64,000 nucleotides of DNA from Phallusia mammillata (taxonomy: Eukaryota; Chordata; Ascidiacea; Phlebobranchia; Ascidiidae), in the NCBI GenBank assembly GCA_003260075.1, contig QLIY01000147.1:90217-154216 (forward strand). The letters run 5' to 3'. Shown here piece after piece: positions 12,828 to 64,000 of this stretch. The number at the start of each line of letters is the position of its first letter. Within the stretch, counting starts at the first letter, position 1. The position numbers and the translations under genes are program-made. Under the pieces are notes generated by a model. The model made no database searches. It saw only the letters and a list, made by a program, of their open reading frames with translations, and was not told the origin of the DNA.

Positions 12828-13667
12828 GGATCGTATGTATGATCCTGCAATATTTGTTTTAACAAGGTGATTTGTAAAATATGCATCCTCTACATGACTT
12901 GCTGAGGTTGAACGAATACTTTGGTTACACTTTAAAGGATAAGATTTAGGTTCCGGATAAGATTAGGTTACAAATTTAATTGCGAATTGCCAAAATTCGG
13001 GGGGGGGGGATAGTCCGGATAAGATTAGGTTACAAATTTAATTGCGAATTGCCAAAATTCGATTCTAAAATTTATCTTAAAAATATAAGGGGGAAATTTC
13101 GTTTTTCAAGCTTTTTTGCAACGTATGTCCTTTTCACGAAAATATATTTCCGTAAACCCTCCAATATGTGGTTACTTGAGTTATGCGGGATTTTTTGTTT
13201 TCAATCTGAATGTCAAGCGAGTAAACAAGACACCGTGCGAAGTCCGATTTATTGGCCGGCGCTGTGAGCTCGTATCCCGTGAGAAAAACAATACGACGTC
13301 GACGGGCGATAAATTACTCACGGTTTTACGCTGACATCGGTAGTATCTGTTGATGCCAATGTTATGTATGCGACCTAACATGACCTAGATTAGTTGGGTT
13401 GAGGTGTTGCAGGTTAACAGACGAGGTACAGAAAAAGTCTTAGAAACCTTTTTTCCTTAGGCGCTGTTATTGCTGATTACGGGAAATTAAAGGTTTTTAT
13501 TAAGGTGACTTTGGCCTTGCTTTGTACGGTAGACTAGAGCTACTAACACAAGAATTCACAACAGACAAAGTTTGCAAAATGCCGGTAGATGGCGCAAAGA
13601 GCACTAGAAAATATTCAAACGAAAATTGTGTGAAGATGCTGACGGTTGGGGCTTTTGGACTCTAACC

Positions 13668-14216
13668 CAGGGGTCTCAAACGCTTTTTGTGCGGCCCGCG
13701 AAGTAACTTTTAGAAGTGACGTGTTTTATTCGCAATACTCTTTCAAACCAGTAAGTATACATAGTAAGTAAGTAAGTTTATTTCGCACAAATATTTGAAC
13801 ACCAAAAACGGGAAAAATTAAATGAAAGGAGAATGTGCGGGGTAGCGAAAGACTCTGTGGTCATCGTGTAATACAATCATTCTCTAGTTAGGGTTTATGC
13901 AACGTTTAATGGCATGATCGAAAAAGTCCATCTTTAGAATCAGCCATTGAACTGTTGCGTCATAGTTTCTCCATTGTTGTGCCATTGTTACCATTGCTTC
14001 CACACAAACCAATAAAGTACAGTGGTTCTTTCGCTACACTGTAAATTTGTTTTTTTATTCATTAAAATATTAAGTTAATGCCATTATTGAACATTTCACT
14101 TTTTAAGCACGCAATATGTTTGTTGTCATGTTACACTGTAACAAATGTTTTGATAGCGCGGCCCTCGGCTTACTTAAAAGTTTGTTTTTGGCCCTCAAAG
14201 CAGTTTGAGACCCCTG
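13668..14216. mobile_element. hAT-type non-autonomous element, 549 bp
   Basis: Terminal repeats CAGGGGTCTCAAACG and GTTTGAGACCCCTG; exact 8-bp duplication CTCTAACC at 13660-13667 and 14217-14224. Inside are GCGGCCCGCGAAG and GCGGCCCTCGG subterminal blocks and a short AGTA repeat at about 13755. No transposase ORF. Confidence 0.9.
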
Positions 14217-15200
14217 CTCTAACCGCTAGAGCGAGGTTTTATGACAAAAATAAAAATAAACCTAACTTATAAACATATAGCTCCTATAACCCTACATTCA
14301 GTTTGTAACCCTATCCCTGTCTCACGGTTAATTTAATAACTGTGCTCTTTACGCCATCTAGCGGTATTTATCGAACTTTGTCTGATGTGTCTTTTGATCA
14401 TAGCTCTACCGCTTTGTGCAGTCAACCATTGCAGGGCACTACGATTGGTTATCAGATTTTTAGGAAAATACAAAACTGCAACGTGGGCGTTTTTATTTTG
14501 GAACATCTTTTGCTGTGGTTTTTCGGCTTTGTATTTTTTTTCTAGTTTTTTTTATAGGAATTTCTTTTCAAAACAAATAAAATTCAAGTTGAAAACGTTA
14601 ACGAAGTTCGCAAAAGGAAGTATTTGGATTATTTTTAATTGTGAGACGTGACAAGTTTTGTAGAATACAATTTCGCATCTAAGTTACTAAGTATATTCAC
14701 CCTTGGAAATAAAAATTAAAACGACCTCTTCTGTTAAAATATTTGTAGCAGGAGGTGTGATTTGATAAAAGTTTAAACGAGGAGCGTATATTATTGCTGG
14801 TAATTAAAACTGCCGTGTAATGAGCAAGTCAAGTTAAATTTTTAATAATTTGTCACTTCATTGAATTTGTTATTGTTAAATAGTTTCGTAAACAGCAAGG
14901 ACACCGAAAAATCAATGGGTTTTCGAGTCAATCAATCACTTATTCAATTTTATGTAAACAATACTTTCAGTGGGAAAATATCGGGTCTGTTGCCAATATA
15001 CAATTTGCATGCACAGGCGAGGCATTGGTTTTTACCCTGCGTTACTCCCAACAAACTGGAGTGCCGTTGGATGGCTACACTATAGCCAATACGGCAATCT
15101 CTCGTCCCTAGCTGCACTAATGAGACCTTATAGGTCGAAACAGTGTGCACTCTCTGTAGCTTAGCATGATACTATTTCTGAAAAAATAAAGTAGCCTTAC

Positions 15201-15688
15201 CTTTCGTAGAGTTTCAATCTGTGCCAAGTCGCTTGATACTTCGTTTTGATAAGCAACATTCACAAATGAGCAACTACTAACTCTTCGATCCTCTCCTGTT
15301 ACCAAGACGTCATCCTCATCTTTTTCCTCTCTACTGCTTTGCTGGAATAATTTCCTTAAGCCCAAAAACGGAGACTTAGCGATTTGTAACTTTTCCTTGC
15401 TAAAGTGAACCAGATTAGGACTTGGGCACACAACGGTCTTTTCCTTGTGTGGAGACAAGCTGTCTTCACAACGTTCTCTTTTGTAATCCATAACTTTGCG
15501 ATTTCCGGAGTTCGATGCCAAAGGCTTTTTGGACCTGTAATAAATCGTTTTAGGTGCTTCACACAAAATTGCTTTTTTCGATTAGAACGGTCCTGGTGTC
15601 TCCTGATCGCAAATTTGTTTTCTCTCTTGCTTTTCAAAGGTTTCTGCTTTAGATAACAGGGCGTGCATGTGTGGATAACATATTGTTC
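15201..15688 (-). CDS. Exon of an unrecognised minus-strand gene, with an internal frame change
   Basis: The minus strand reads from an AG acceptor before 15688 to a GTAAGG donor after 15201. The first part (15688 to about 15545) encodes a Cys/basic stretch with HTCTPCYLKQ and KKQFCVKHLKRF, which could be part of a zinc-binding motif (C-x2-H). The second part is open in another frame and encodes a Ser/Lys/Glu-rich segment ending DLAQIETLRK in phase 0. The 488-base length is not a multiple of three. Either one base is missing near 15550, or the true exon starts at a second acceptor at 15534 (334 bases, phase 2). I do not recognise the protein. The phase-0 end fits the exon at 10961-10803. Confidence 0.5.
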
Positions 15689-16844
15689 CTGTAATCTACG
15701 ATATAAAAAGTTTTAAAGTTTAATAGACCTCATAAATCACAGAAATAGATACTTTTAAAAACGTACAAAATAAAGCGTATTTATTTTTTCTTAACAAATA
15801 TATTAACCTCAAGACACACTTTCCGTAAAAACGTTTACAACAGCGTTCTTAAGAGTCAAAAAAATCTTTTTGCAGCCGATTTAACGTTTAAAATATTTCC
15901 CCAGGGGGGGGGGCACCTCATAAATCACAGAAATAGATGCTTTTAAAAACGTGCAAAATAAAGCGTATTTTTTTCTCTCAACAAATATATTAACCTCAAT
16001 TAGACACACTTTCCGTCAAAACGTTTACAACAGCGTTCTTAAGAATCAAAAAAATCTTTTTGCAGCCGATTTAACGTTTAAAATATTTCCCCATTAAATT
16101 TGAGACACTGTTATACACCTGTAACTGGATGCGATACGTCTGACAGAACAAGACTGACCAAGAAACACGCTTTCAGGCTATGGCATTCGTCCTATACCGT
16201 TTTGCGACTGAAAAAACATCCTGGAAACACCAAACTGTTCATGTGCCAAGCAATTTTGTTATAGAAGCTGTTAAAATCCTGTTCTCTAAATTGGGCTGTA
16301 ACTTTACAAGTTGTACCTACTGAAAAAATATCTGTTATCAAGTAGTGCCCTGGTTTTTCACAAACGAACAGAGAAAGAGATTACCAGTGATTCGTCTAGT
16401 CGCTATCTTTGATACCTGCGGCGTTTTATGGTGTCTTTGATAAGCCACTCATTTGAATGACGTAATCAGGTAGTGACGACATAGTTTGGGGGTCGCACGT
16501 GCGCAAGACAAAACAAAGAGAAAAAGGGCAGTGCAGGTCGTTTATCTCTGTTTGCACACTTAAGTAGTTTTGCAAACAAGCATCGTGGCGATATAAGTCT
16601 GCTTGATGTTTAGAAAAGCTTCTTGTAATCAACATGAAGTGTTTTGCGATTGACTGTTGGCCCATTAAAGCGGTTTTGCAAAGGGGGGGGGGTAAAACAA
16701 AGAGAAAAAGGGCAGTGCAGGTCGTTTATCTGTGTTTGCACACTTAAGTAGTTTTGCAAACAAGCATCGTGGCGATATACGTCTGCTTGATGTTTAGAAA
16801 AGCTTCTTGTAATCAACGTGAAGTGTTTTGCGATTGACTGTTGG

Positions 16845-17070
16845 CCCATTAAAGCGGTTTTGCAAACCAGCTTCGTGCAGTAAAGCGTTTGAGAAACTTG
16901 TTTGTGTAATCAATATTGGTTTTGTTAGCTAATTACTTCTGCAAGCCTAAAGCTGGTTTCCGAACCAGCTTCGTGCAATCGACTGTAGCGCTTGTTACCA
17001 ATTTAGGTTTTGTAGAGTTTAAGCTGGTTTCTCAACCAGTTTTGTGCAATCATCTGTAACAGTTTAAGCT
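16845..17070. repeat. Tandem repeat, unit about 60-70 bases (AAGCTGGTTTC...CCAGCTTCGTGCAATC)
   Basis: At least three diverged units with AAGC(T/G)GGTTT, AACCAGCTTCGTGCA and CTGTAGCGCTTGTTAC. Same unit occurs in NBEAL introns near 35635 and at 37830-38365. Confidence 0.65.
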
Positions 17071-20000
17071 TCTTAAACTAGAAGCTGGCCTCAAAGAGGC
17101 ATAGTGAAGTGACACATTAACAGTTGTTTGCAATTTATGCTTACTGAGATATGGTCCTTAAATTTAAAATTTACTTGTTTATTAGTTTTTAACTTTGTAG
17201 TTTGCTTAGAAAATGCTTGAGTTAAAACGAGGTTAGGGTGCTTGACAAGTCCTATTGAAATACTTAAGCTTTCTATTCTAAATAAAACTTTCTGAGGACT
17301 GTTTTCCCATTTGAACTGTAATTTCCGCTATAGTCCACTTAACAATTCCTGTGTTCACCCGCAAAAAAAAACTCTTGGATATGAAACCACAAGAAATAAA
17401 TACAAAACACAACTAGCCTGAAAGCCGCTAAGGACTATGTACTTGTACGACCCACCCACCGAAAACAGGTTTTTCTGCAGTTCTTTGATCATGCGCGATA
17501 ATATTTCTACGTTATATATGACAAAGACACCATTTGCCACAAAGTTTGGAAAAAACCCTCACTGAATTTATCTGTAATATTCTCATCTAACATAAAAATT
17601 GATTTTACTGGGAATGATCACCATTACAGATGTAATCTATTTTACACCACCTAGACCAGGCTTTAAGTCAAAACATTGCTTTACTATTGTGCTAACCTTC
17701 CTCTGATAACACATAATTACGTCTATACTATTGGAAATACAATTCTTTCTGAAAACCACTGATTGTTAGCACACAAATGTCCTATAGACGTAGAATAACA
17801 TCTTAAATCTAACTGTCAGACTGAGAGTGCATATCAATGATGACAATGAGATATTGCGTGACCGCCCAAAACATACGTTCGACTTCGGCTTTAAAGCGTT
17901 TCCAAGTAAAATATATCACAGTGTTGGAGGTGCCATCGCCGAAACACATGGAAATGCCCAACTGAAAAACTTGTTTAGCTGAAATCCGCACATGCGTGTT
18001 TAAATGTACATGGGAGGGCATATCAAGTTTTATTTTACGGTTTTCATTTCCCGAAAAATGAAAAGATTGGCTTTCTATGAATTGTTTTTCTCTATTATAG
18101 CGCTTATTTTCGATAACATTGTATCTTTTTCTCGTTTATATTCGCGGCTGGGACAAACCACTGGACCCTGAGTCCACAAAAAGAACTAAATGAAAAGTTT
18201 TTATCATTTTTTATTTGTTACCTAAGACTGCACCAAAAAACATATTTTATTTATCTTTGTCCAAAGCTGCTGTCAATAACAAATTTGTTGTTTTGCTTAA
18301 CTTACAAATTTAAACCGTTTTTTGTATGCAAAGTTAATTTACTTTCGAAACACGTTTAAAATTTTGCCTCAATTTAATTTAAATTTAAATGCAAATTTTT
18401 ATCTCCCTTTTACAGCTCATAACAAATATATCTGCTTACCGGGCGAAACCAAACCACACAAGTGTTTCAAACAAAACCACAATATCTTCTGTACACGGCA
18501 AGTTTTCAACAACAAGAAAAAAGTGCCTCCCGAAAAGCGCTGGGGCTTTTTGAATTCATTTATTTTGCCGGTTTTATTGTGTGTTGTTCTTGGAAAATAT
18601 GATGAGTCATTTTATGTATCGGGTTTCAGTGAAAAGCCGGAAAAACACCCTGTGATTTTGAAAAACGATAAACATCAATGACGTAACTGCTGATTACGCT
18701 GCCAGAAGACAATCTTTTGTTACATCATTTTGTTTAATCTTTAAAAAGGCGGCTGCTACACTTTTTAGGAGTTTAAAATCGCAAACGAAGCAAATACGAA
18801 ATCAAGATTAATACAGGGTCAAGTGAGTCAATTAAAACTCAGAAAAAATGATATGTACAGCCTCTGTCTTATGGATAGGTTAAATTAAACCACCGCCTTT
18901 CGAATTATTAAGAAAAATTGCACAAATGCTTGCATTTAAAGAAAACAAAACAAAGTTGAAAATGCAAATTTATGATATACTCACTGAAAAATGATATACT
19001 GATTTATGATATACTGTCTGAAAACTTTAAAAAGTTTGAATTCAGATTGCTTAGATTAGGTTTTTAGTCTGTTATTATATGCGACTGTTGTCTCCATCTC
19101 TCGTACTAAGACTATGGTGACTCGTGTTTTAGAACATACTACAGACAGGTTATAAAACACTCTTTGAAATCATTAAATAAAACCTATGTACAATAGCCGA
19201 ATCAAAATGCAAAACATAAGCACACAATCCACAAAACTAATGTGAAACCACGGCTATGAGCGTTTTAGCATTTACAAGCGTTACCAAAACAGGTCAGGAA
19301 ATCCTAAGGTTGCGGTTTTTACGTACGTAGAGAAATTGTGGACAAACAGGTTTCCATTGATTTTTTGCTTACGCAATGCACAAATTATTCACTTTACGTA
19401 ATTTATCCGCCATGTTTGGGATAAACAAAGAAACCTTGTTTACCAATGTAACTGCTTTTAAAACTTCATTTACAACTTCTGTTAAACTGTTAAACTCTCG
19501 TTGTGAAACAATTTAGCGACTTATAGATGATAACCTGACCGCTTGCAGCGTCCTTTTTGCATTCGTGAACACAAAGTACAAATCATGAATGCTAATGCCA
19601 ACATACGATTTATTACAAAAATTATACCAACGATTTAAATTAAACATATCTTGGGCGAAAACATAAACACATCAACCTACAGCCTAATAAATTCAACTTT
19701 AGCATATGTGAATTTATTTTTATGCACTGGTCTGACGAACAATACATGTTATTTCTGTGCAGTTCAAGCCGTATAGTATAAGTTTATCTTGCCTGCATGT
19801 GCACTCTTATTTTACAACTGGCTAAAATCCCACAACAGGGGCGCTGGAAATGATTTATAGAGACTTCAACAAATATACAAATATCCCTACCTAACTCACT
19901 TTGTATGTGTAAATTTTTTCGTACGAAATGCCCTTTCGTTATATTGTAGGCAACACCGAAATAACACCTTACGAAGTTTAGTCTGCCTGGGTGTCCCTCC

Positions 20001-20432
20001 ACATGTGGAAGCCACTACTGTAATGTCTAGACTAGAGCAAGACAAAATGTATCGATCCACGGCATTCATGCGTTTAACTGTTTTTTTTACGTGGTTGATC
20101 AAAAAACAGTCCAAAAGAAGTAAAGGTCAAATTTTTTTAAATACTGCAAGCTATGCTATATATAAGTCATTGGCAGTTTTTTGTTGAAGACATAATGCTA
20201 AAGATATTTGCAATTTTATTCAAATACAATAAAATACTAATGCTTATCGAGACTGTATAGGCCTACTTTTTATATATGAATGTCCATATACTAAGTCTCT
20301 TAAAAACATACAAAAGTCATGAGAAAGAAACCTGTTGCATTTGCTGTTACTTAATTTTCGCCTACAAACGAATTCTTATCACATTTTTTCATTACAGATT
20401 TTGCTCGAGACATAGGGAACTGAACCAAAATT

Positions 20433-20768
20433 GTAAGTCGGGCCGGGTTCGAGCCGGGTTCGGGGGGGGGGGGGGGCTTAAAAACACGGGCCTGATTCGG
20501 GCTTGACTTTACACTCTGTGTCAGCATTTTTTTGAATAAAGTTAAGTAGCTAGTTGCTGGACCTGACCTAATGCATAGAAGCCCTAAAACGCCTTGTTCA
20601 AGGCCAACTGTATATTATTGTCTATTGTGTTTGTTGTCTTGGTTTTTCATGGGGCTTCAATGTATAGACTTGTCAATCAAACTTTCGGGTCGAATGGGCT
20701 TCTTAAAAACAAATCGGGTTCGGGCCGGGTTTCGGGTTCGGGCCAGGTCCGGAAGTCTTAAAGCATAG
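20433..20768. repeat. Two GGGCCGGGTTCGGG blocks about 250 bases apart
   Basis: CGGGCCGGGTTCGAGCCGGG at 20439 and CGGGTTCGGGCCGGGTTTCG at 20712, each near a CTTAAAAACA. Possibly the subterminal repeats of one transposable element; a 15-G run sits at 20462-20476. Confidence 0.4.
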
Positions 20769-22124
20769 GCAAAAGTGATTGCGTGGGGCAGACGAACTTC
20801 GAAAGACGATAACATGGGTGGAACAACAAACTTACTTAGTGTTGACGCAATAAATCGTCTAAACAGGATTAATCTGATCTTTTTTAGTTAATTATCCCAA
20901 TCTTGTTGTTGGGTGGCCCACCGGTAAAATAAATATTGGTGTTTTGCAGCTGAAAGTTTTGTTGTTAATGTTTTGGACCGCTCATGGCTTCGGTATAAAT
21001 CATATCAATTTCGATGTAGACCATTTTGTACCGCCAGAATCATGAAAATGTCCGTATCTAGTGTTTTTAATGTTTCCTTTTGCTAAAAGGGGGGGGGGGG
21101 TGCAGCTGAAAGTTTTGTTGGTAATGCTAATGGCTTCAGTATAAATCGTGTCGATTTCGATGTAGACCATTTTGTACCGCCAGAATCATGAAAATGTTCG
21201 TATCTAGTGTTTTTAATGTTTCCTTTTTCTAAAAAATTATTTTTTAAAAACTTTTTTTCTTAGCTACGTTTTTGTGATGGCTGGAACTATTTTCTGTTTT
21301 GTTATTGCTTTACTAATTACTGCATCAATTCTCTAATGGTAAATTTGATTGTAATTGCTTTTTGCTGAAGATAGTTTGGTAAACGTTCATTTGTTGTTTT
21401 AAATTACTGATAGTCTTTGGTTTGTGATTCAGCTAAATTTAGCTAAATTTACTTAAATTTACTTTTTTAAGCTAAATTTACTTAAACAACATCGGCTTCT
21501 CTCGGTGCGTTTGCGATTAATACATGCACCTCCAGCGAGGGGGGGGGGCTTAAATTTACTTTTTCGAGCTAAATTTACTTAAACAATATCGGCTTCTCTC
21601 GGTGCGTTTGCGATTAATACATGCACCTCCAGCGACCCGGACAGATTGCCTTCTTTACTTTGCTCTCGTCGTTATGCAACGTATTTGGCCATTCTGCCAT
21701 TTCATCTGTTATGAGGGGAAATAAATATACCTGTTCTTATTACTAATTTTTTTGTTAAACTAACAAGTAAGTATTTAGAACTTGTACTTTTCAGCTAGTT
21801 CTGCGATAGTAAAAGAAAATTCTGCAGCAAAATGTATTCAACATGTACAAGCTCTCTGGTTTTCTTTGTAATTAAGCTAGCTACTTTTTTGTTTAGGTTT
21901 TCCATTGGTTCTTTTTGTTTAGGTCTCCACGTTTGGTACCTACCTTTCACTTAACCTACACAGAATTTAGACCTATATAACATTAAATTAAATGTTCAAT
22001 GACATTTCTATTAAAGACCATTTCAATTCCTCAAGGCGGTGGCATTTAAGCAATACAGGCCTTGACATTATACAATTTATTTTACAGAAGTGTATTAGCG
22101 TTGTTAAAAGCCGACCAGCCACTT

Positions 22125-22166
<42 letters not shown>

Positions 22167-22513
22167 ACATGATCTTGAAGTTGAAAACGAGAGTAGCCGA
22201 CCCCGTAACAACAATCTTTATTTTTTAATCAACGTTAAAACTTATTACTTTGGTAAAAATTTGTAACACAGAACAAGCAAAGAATTATTGTAGTGTATAG
22301 GCTACATTATAAAGTTTAAAAAACGAAGGCATCATTAAACTCATCGGTCTGTTAACGCACTGAATATTATTAAAAACATTTTAGTTTACTCTTAAAGCAA
22401 GTATTTAAACTACGCCTGTACACTTTTGTCTAAATAAACATTGCACGTACTGTTGCATTGCATTTCATATTGCCTTTCCGTGCTGGCCCTTAACTCTTTC
22501 AACACAAACTAAA

Positions 22514-22860
22514 TACCGCATTTATTCGATGGTAAGCCGCGGCTTTTTTACTGTTCGCTTCAGTTTGTGCGGTATACAACCGAGGACGGCTTACATTCTG
22601 ATGTCATACCGATATTATTTCCACACCCAAACTTTTTGATTTATTTCGCGTTCAAAGTTATTTTGCTTGTTGGCATTACACGTCACCATATATACTCTCT
22701 GCTAGGTAGAACTATTTGCGTGACAAACGATTCTGCAGCAACAGAAAGAAGTGTTATGAAACACTGTTATCTAACCAACAGCATGCGGCTTACAATCGAA
22801 GGCGGCCTATAATATTGTTTTGACACCTTAATATGCGGCTGACAATCGTGTAAATACGAT
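22514..22860. mobile_element. MITE-like element with TACCG...GTAAATACG ends
   Basis: Left end TACCGCATTTATTCGATGGT and right end GACAATCGTGTAAATACGAT are inverted; both carry a GCCGC block next to them. A lone right end of the same type (CTAACAATCGAGTAAATACGG) lies at 56483-56503 in NBEAL intron 43. Superfamily not determined. Confidence 0.6.
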
Positions 22861-25119
22861 AAAAACAAATCAATTTAGTTGTGCAGATAGCCTACCACTA
22901 CTAACTCGACCGCTAACTTGAACTGCCACAGTATAACACCAAACCCTTGGCGTTGTGCAGTGCATGGTGCCCCGCAATGCACACTTATACAAAAATAACA
23001 TCCTGTCTCTTTATGGCATTTCACAAGTACAACATAGTGCTGTGGTGAAATTGGAGTTAAAGTTGCTAAAATATTATTTTGCTTTTAATAAACAAAACCT
23101 AATACTAACAGCTACAATTAGAATGCTTTCTTTTGTGGAATTGGCGTATTTGTTTTTCAATAATTGTGCTATCTTTAAGAACATTTAAACTAGATTTCTT
23201 CATTTGCAGTAAGTTTACAAATAATATTCAAACTTCCTGACTAAATCAACACCCATACACAAACAGAAATATTTAGAACAACCGCTTTTCGGCACAAGGA
23301 ATGTCATTTGACCAATTAACTATTAGCCGACTGCTCTGCTGAATTCAATTATAAATGATTTAGCTACAACTAATCCGCTTCAAGAAGATGAAGGAACTTT
23401 ATTTATACTGTATCTCATCCAATTATTTGACCACGGGCATTTTGATAACCTAAAATAACAGCTACAAGTAAAAAACTGCTTGGAAATCTGCACTTCATGC
23501 AACTATACATAATACAAAGACTGTGTCATAATTTCCTTGTTGGTCTGCTAGACATGTATTCTGTTTAGACCACGTAACACTATCTTCGAGATGATCACGT
23601 GCTGATCTTAATGATCTTCAAGTATCTTGTCTCTGTATATTGTGTAATAGTGTCACGTGCAGCTCTTGAGTGCATCAAATTAAACATAATAGGCTACTCT
23701 TGTACAGGATTGTTACGTTTCACACTGCACCAACAAACTATCATGGAAAGGCTAGGGATAACGTTGTTTCGAAGCGATCTTTATTGCGACGTTAGGAAAA
23801 ATTAAGTCTACACACTTTTTATGATTATAACAGCACACGGTTAAATGAAACAAATTTGAACAGTGGGGGGGGGGCTCTTGTACAGGATTGTTACGTTCCA
23901 CACTGCACGAACAAACTATCATGGAAAGGCTAGGGATAACGTACGTTGTTTCGAAGCGATCTTTATTGCGACGTTAGTCAAAATTAAGTCTACACACCTT
24001 TTATGATTATAACAGCACACGGTTAAATGAAACAAATTTGAACAGTAGAACATTCTAGTAATGATATTCACAGTGGATGAAAACGGTATACTTTATATTC
24101 CACAACATTTGACCCGTTGAACCAGATTTCCTGAAAAGGTTTTTTTTAAGAACAAAAAGCCCACGTATTAAAGAAAACATTTTTTTAATCAAACACTTAA
24201 ACTCTATGCAACTAAATATAGTTAAAGATTTCCAAAAACTAATGTTTTTATTTCTTGTGTCGTAAGATTTCTGTAAGTCCGATTTGCTTCAATGAGCAAA
24301 GCAAACGAATAAAATGAAAATATCTTGCTTAATTCTGTTTTCTTAAATAGCAAAATAAATGAAGAATTTTGAAAGTAGTGCTAATGTCTCATTATGTGTG
24401 ATTGCGTTATGGGCCCACAAAAGAAGTTTTGAAGTTTGTGTTGCGATATAGCACCGTAAATCAACGGTTTTAAGCACCGTAATCAACGATAAGAGATTGT
24501 TAAAATTGTTTCGAATTTTCCGGTCAAATTTTTAGAAATAATTAACTTTAAAATCACTTTTGAAAAAGTTATAACGTGGTAAATAACCTCTAGCACATCT
24601 TAGAAAATGTAAAAAAACCTAAATATATATTAATATCTTACCAAATTTAGCTGTCTTTGGATTAAGAATTGAATTGAAATATTTTACTGAAAAAAAGATC
24701 AAGTTTTTTTCGCAGAACGTGTTTTGTTCCAGAACATGTTTGCATAATAACTTGTTTTGAAACTAAGTAACAAAATTGATGCAAAAGTGTCTTAAAGATG
24801 CACACAATATAGAATGGAATGTATTTACCCAAACATTGCAGTTTTAAACAGTGTGAAGTATACTATCTATGAACATGTTCTGTCTTGAGAATTACAAGTT
24901 TTTTTAATAATTACGGGTGTTGGTAATCATGTAAAAAGTTTGTAATCGTGTAAATTTGGGATTAAATTTGTTTGTTTTTTAAGTTGGCAAGCCCAGTGAT
25001 AATTTTTGTTACAATTTATAGCAATATGTTTTTGATCAAAATGGTTTTGTTTTTTGTTGTAGGCACGCCCAGGATTAATTTACAAAGCATGTAGCTACAC
25101 TAATTAATTTAACAAGAAG

Positions 25120-25127
25120 TATAAAAA
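25120..25127 (+). promoter_or_regulatory. TATA-like box upstream of NBEAL
   Basis: TATAAAAA lies about 45 bases upstream of the NBEAL start codon, leaving room for a short 5' leader. In AT-rich DNA such a match is easily accidental, and ascidian genes can also receive a trans-spliced leader. Confidence 0.25.
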
Positions 25128-25170
25128 AACAGAGTGAATATAAAGATTCTCAAGCACATAAGAATCAACC

Positions 25171-63883
<38,713 letters not shown>

Positions 63884-63954
63884 TAGTGAGATTTTCTTTT
63901 TCGCACAATGACCTTTTGTGTTCGTTTTTTATATTCTACTGAAGAAACTGTTTT

Positions 63955-64000
63955 ATTATGGGTCCCCTTCCCTGAAGGGGACACATATTGTTTTTGTCCG
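63955..64000 (+). mobile_element. GGGTCCCC repeat family, left end cut by window edge
   Basis: TTATTATGGGTCCCCTTCCC with the same hairpin as the copies at 27831 and 50268. Confidence 0.65.

Larger units (their letters stand above)
10962..15200. other. Intron or intergenic DNA between two minus-strand exons
   Basis: Contains hAT elements (12308-12827, 13668-14216) and one 10-G duplication (12999-13009). No further exon is supported. The open frame near 11176-11460 has no splice sites or recognisable product. Confidence 0.45.
12999..24046. other. 10-12-G placeholders with duplications, left half
   Basis: Runs at 12999-13009, 15904-15913, 16683-16692, 21089-21100, 21539-21548, 23865-23874, and a 15-G run at 20462-20476. 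Apart from the last, each is bounded by the same sequence on both sides over about 45-180 bases. Confidence 0.85.
15689..25170. other. Intergenic region between minus-strand gene and NBEAL
   Basis: No coding exon recognised. Holds tandem repeats (16845-17070), GGGCCGGG blocks, a MITE (22514-22860), a 39-G gap and several 10-G duplications. NBEAL and the minus-strand gene are divergently arranged, so both promoters should lie in or near here. Confidence 0.45.

Noticed and set aside
16426-16849. Two similar minus-strand frames as a duplicated gene
   Set aside because: The second copy is the G10 overlap duplication, and neither frame has exon signals.
17809-18021. 70-codon minus-strand frame of higher GC
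   Set aside because: No matching splice phase with the nearby minus-strand exons and no recognised motif; possibly a transposon remnant.
18322-18681. 119-codon plus-strand open frame
   Set aside because: Low-complexity, AT-rich first half and no recognisable domain or exon borders; not enough to call a gene.

Overview
This window is animal nuclear DNA: AT-rich, with about 60 spliced exons, GT-AG introns of roughly 100-1,700 bases, many small DNA transposons and tRNA-derived SINE-like repeats. Protein content and compact intron-rich layout suggest an invertebrate deuterostome, most likely an ascidian (Ciona- or Phallusia-like). The species is inferred, not proven.

Left part (1-25,170). Two partly visible genes lie on the minus strand. 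The 5' end of an SLC4-family bicarbonate transporter is read as four phase-compatible exons (7,803 down to 5,046); its remaining exons are not visible in the first 5 kb and probably lie beyond the left edge. Two exons of an unrecognised gene lie at 15,688-15,201 and 10,961-10,803. The rest is intergenic or intronic DNA with several hAT-type non-autonomous elements showing 8-bp target-site duplications, one nested inside another, plus degenerate tandem repeats.

Right part (25,171-64,000). One large plus-strand gene fills this region: a neurobeachin-like BEACH protein, the orthologue of vertebrate NBEAL1/NBEAL2. I trace 56 consecutive exons (about 2,440 codons) whose phases agree at every junction except one lost in an assembly gap. 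They cover an armadillo-like N-terminus, a LamG/concanavalin-like domain, a second helical region, PH-BEACH, BEACH and the first WD40 repeats. The gene runs off the right edge.

Assembly quality is the main caveat. The window is broken by about 25 runs of 10 (a few 11-13) G or C, by longer runs of 15-93 G, and by seven single n. Most 10-base runs, and most of the n, sit between two near-identical copies of the same sequence. I read the G/C runs as gap placeholders (N turned into G) between overlapping or allelic contigs. All runs are G up to 47,075 and all are C from 48,910 on, so the right part was flipped after the placeholders were made. Several NBEAL exons are therefore falsely duplicated. 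I found no new biological system. The most interesting biology is an inverted pair of hAT elements flanking NBEAL exons 2-7, a hAT presence/absence polymorphism between the two haplotypes, and strong enrichment of the palindrome TGACGTCA from about 36.9 kb onward.
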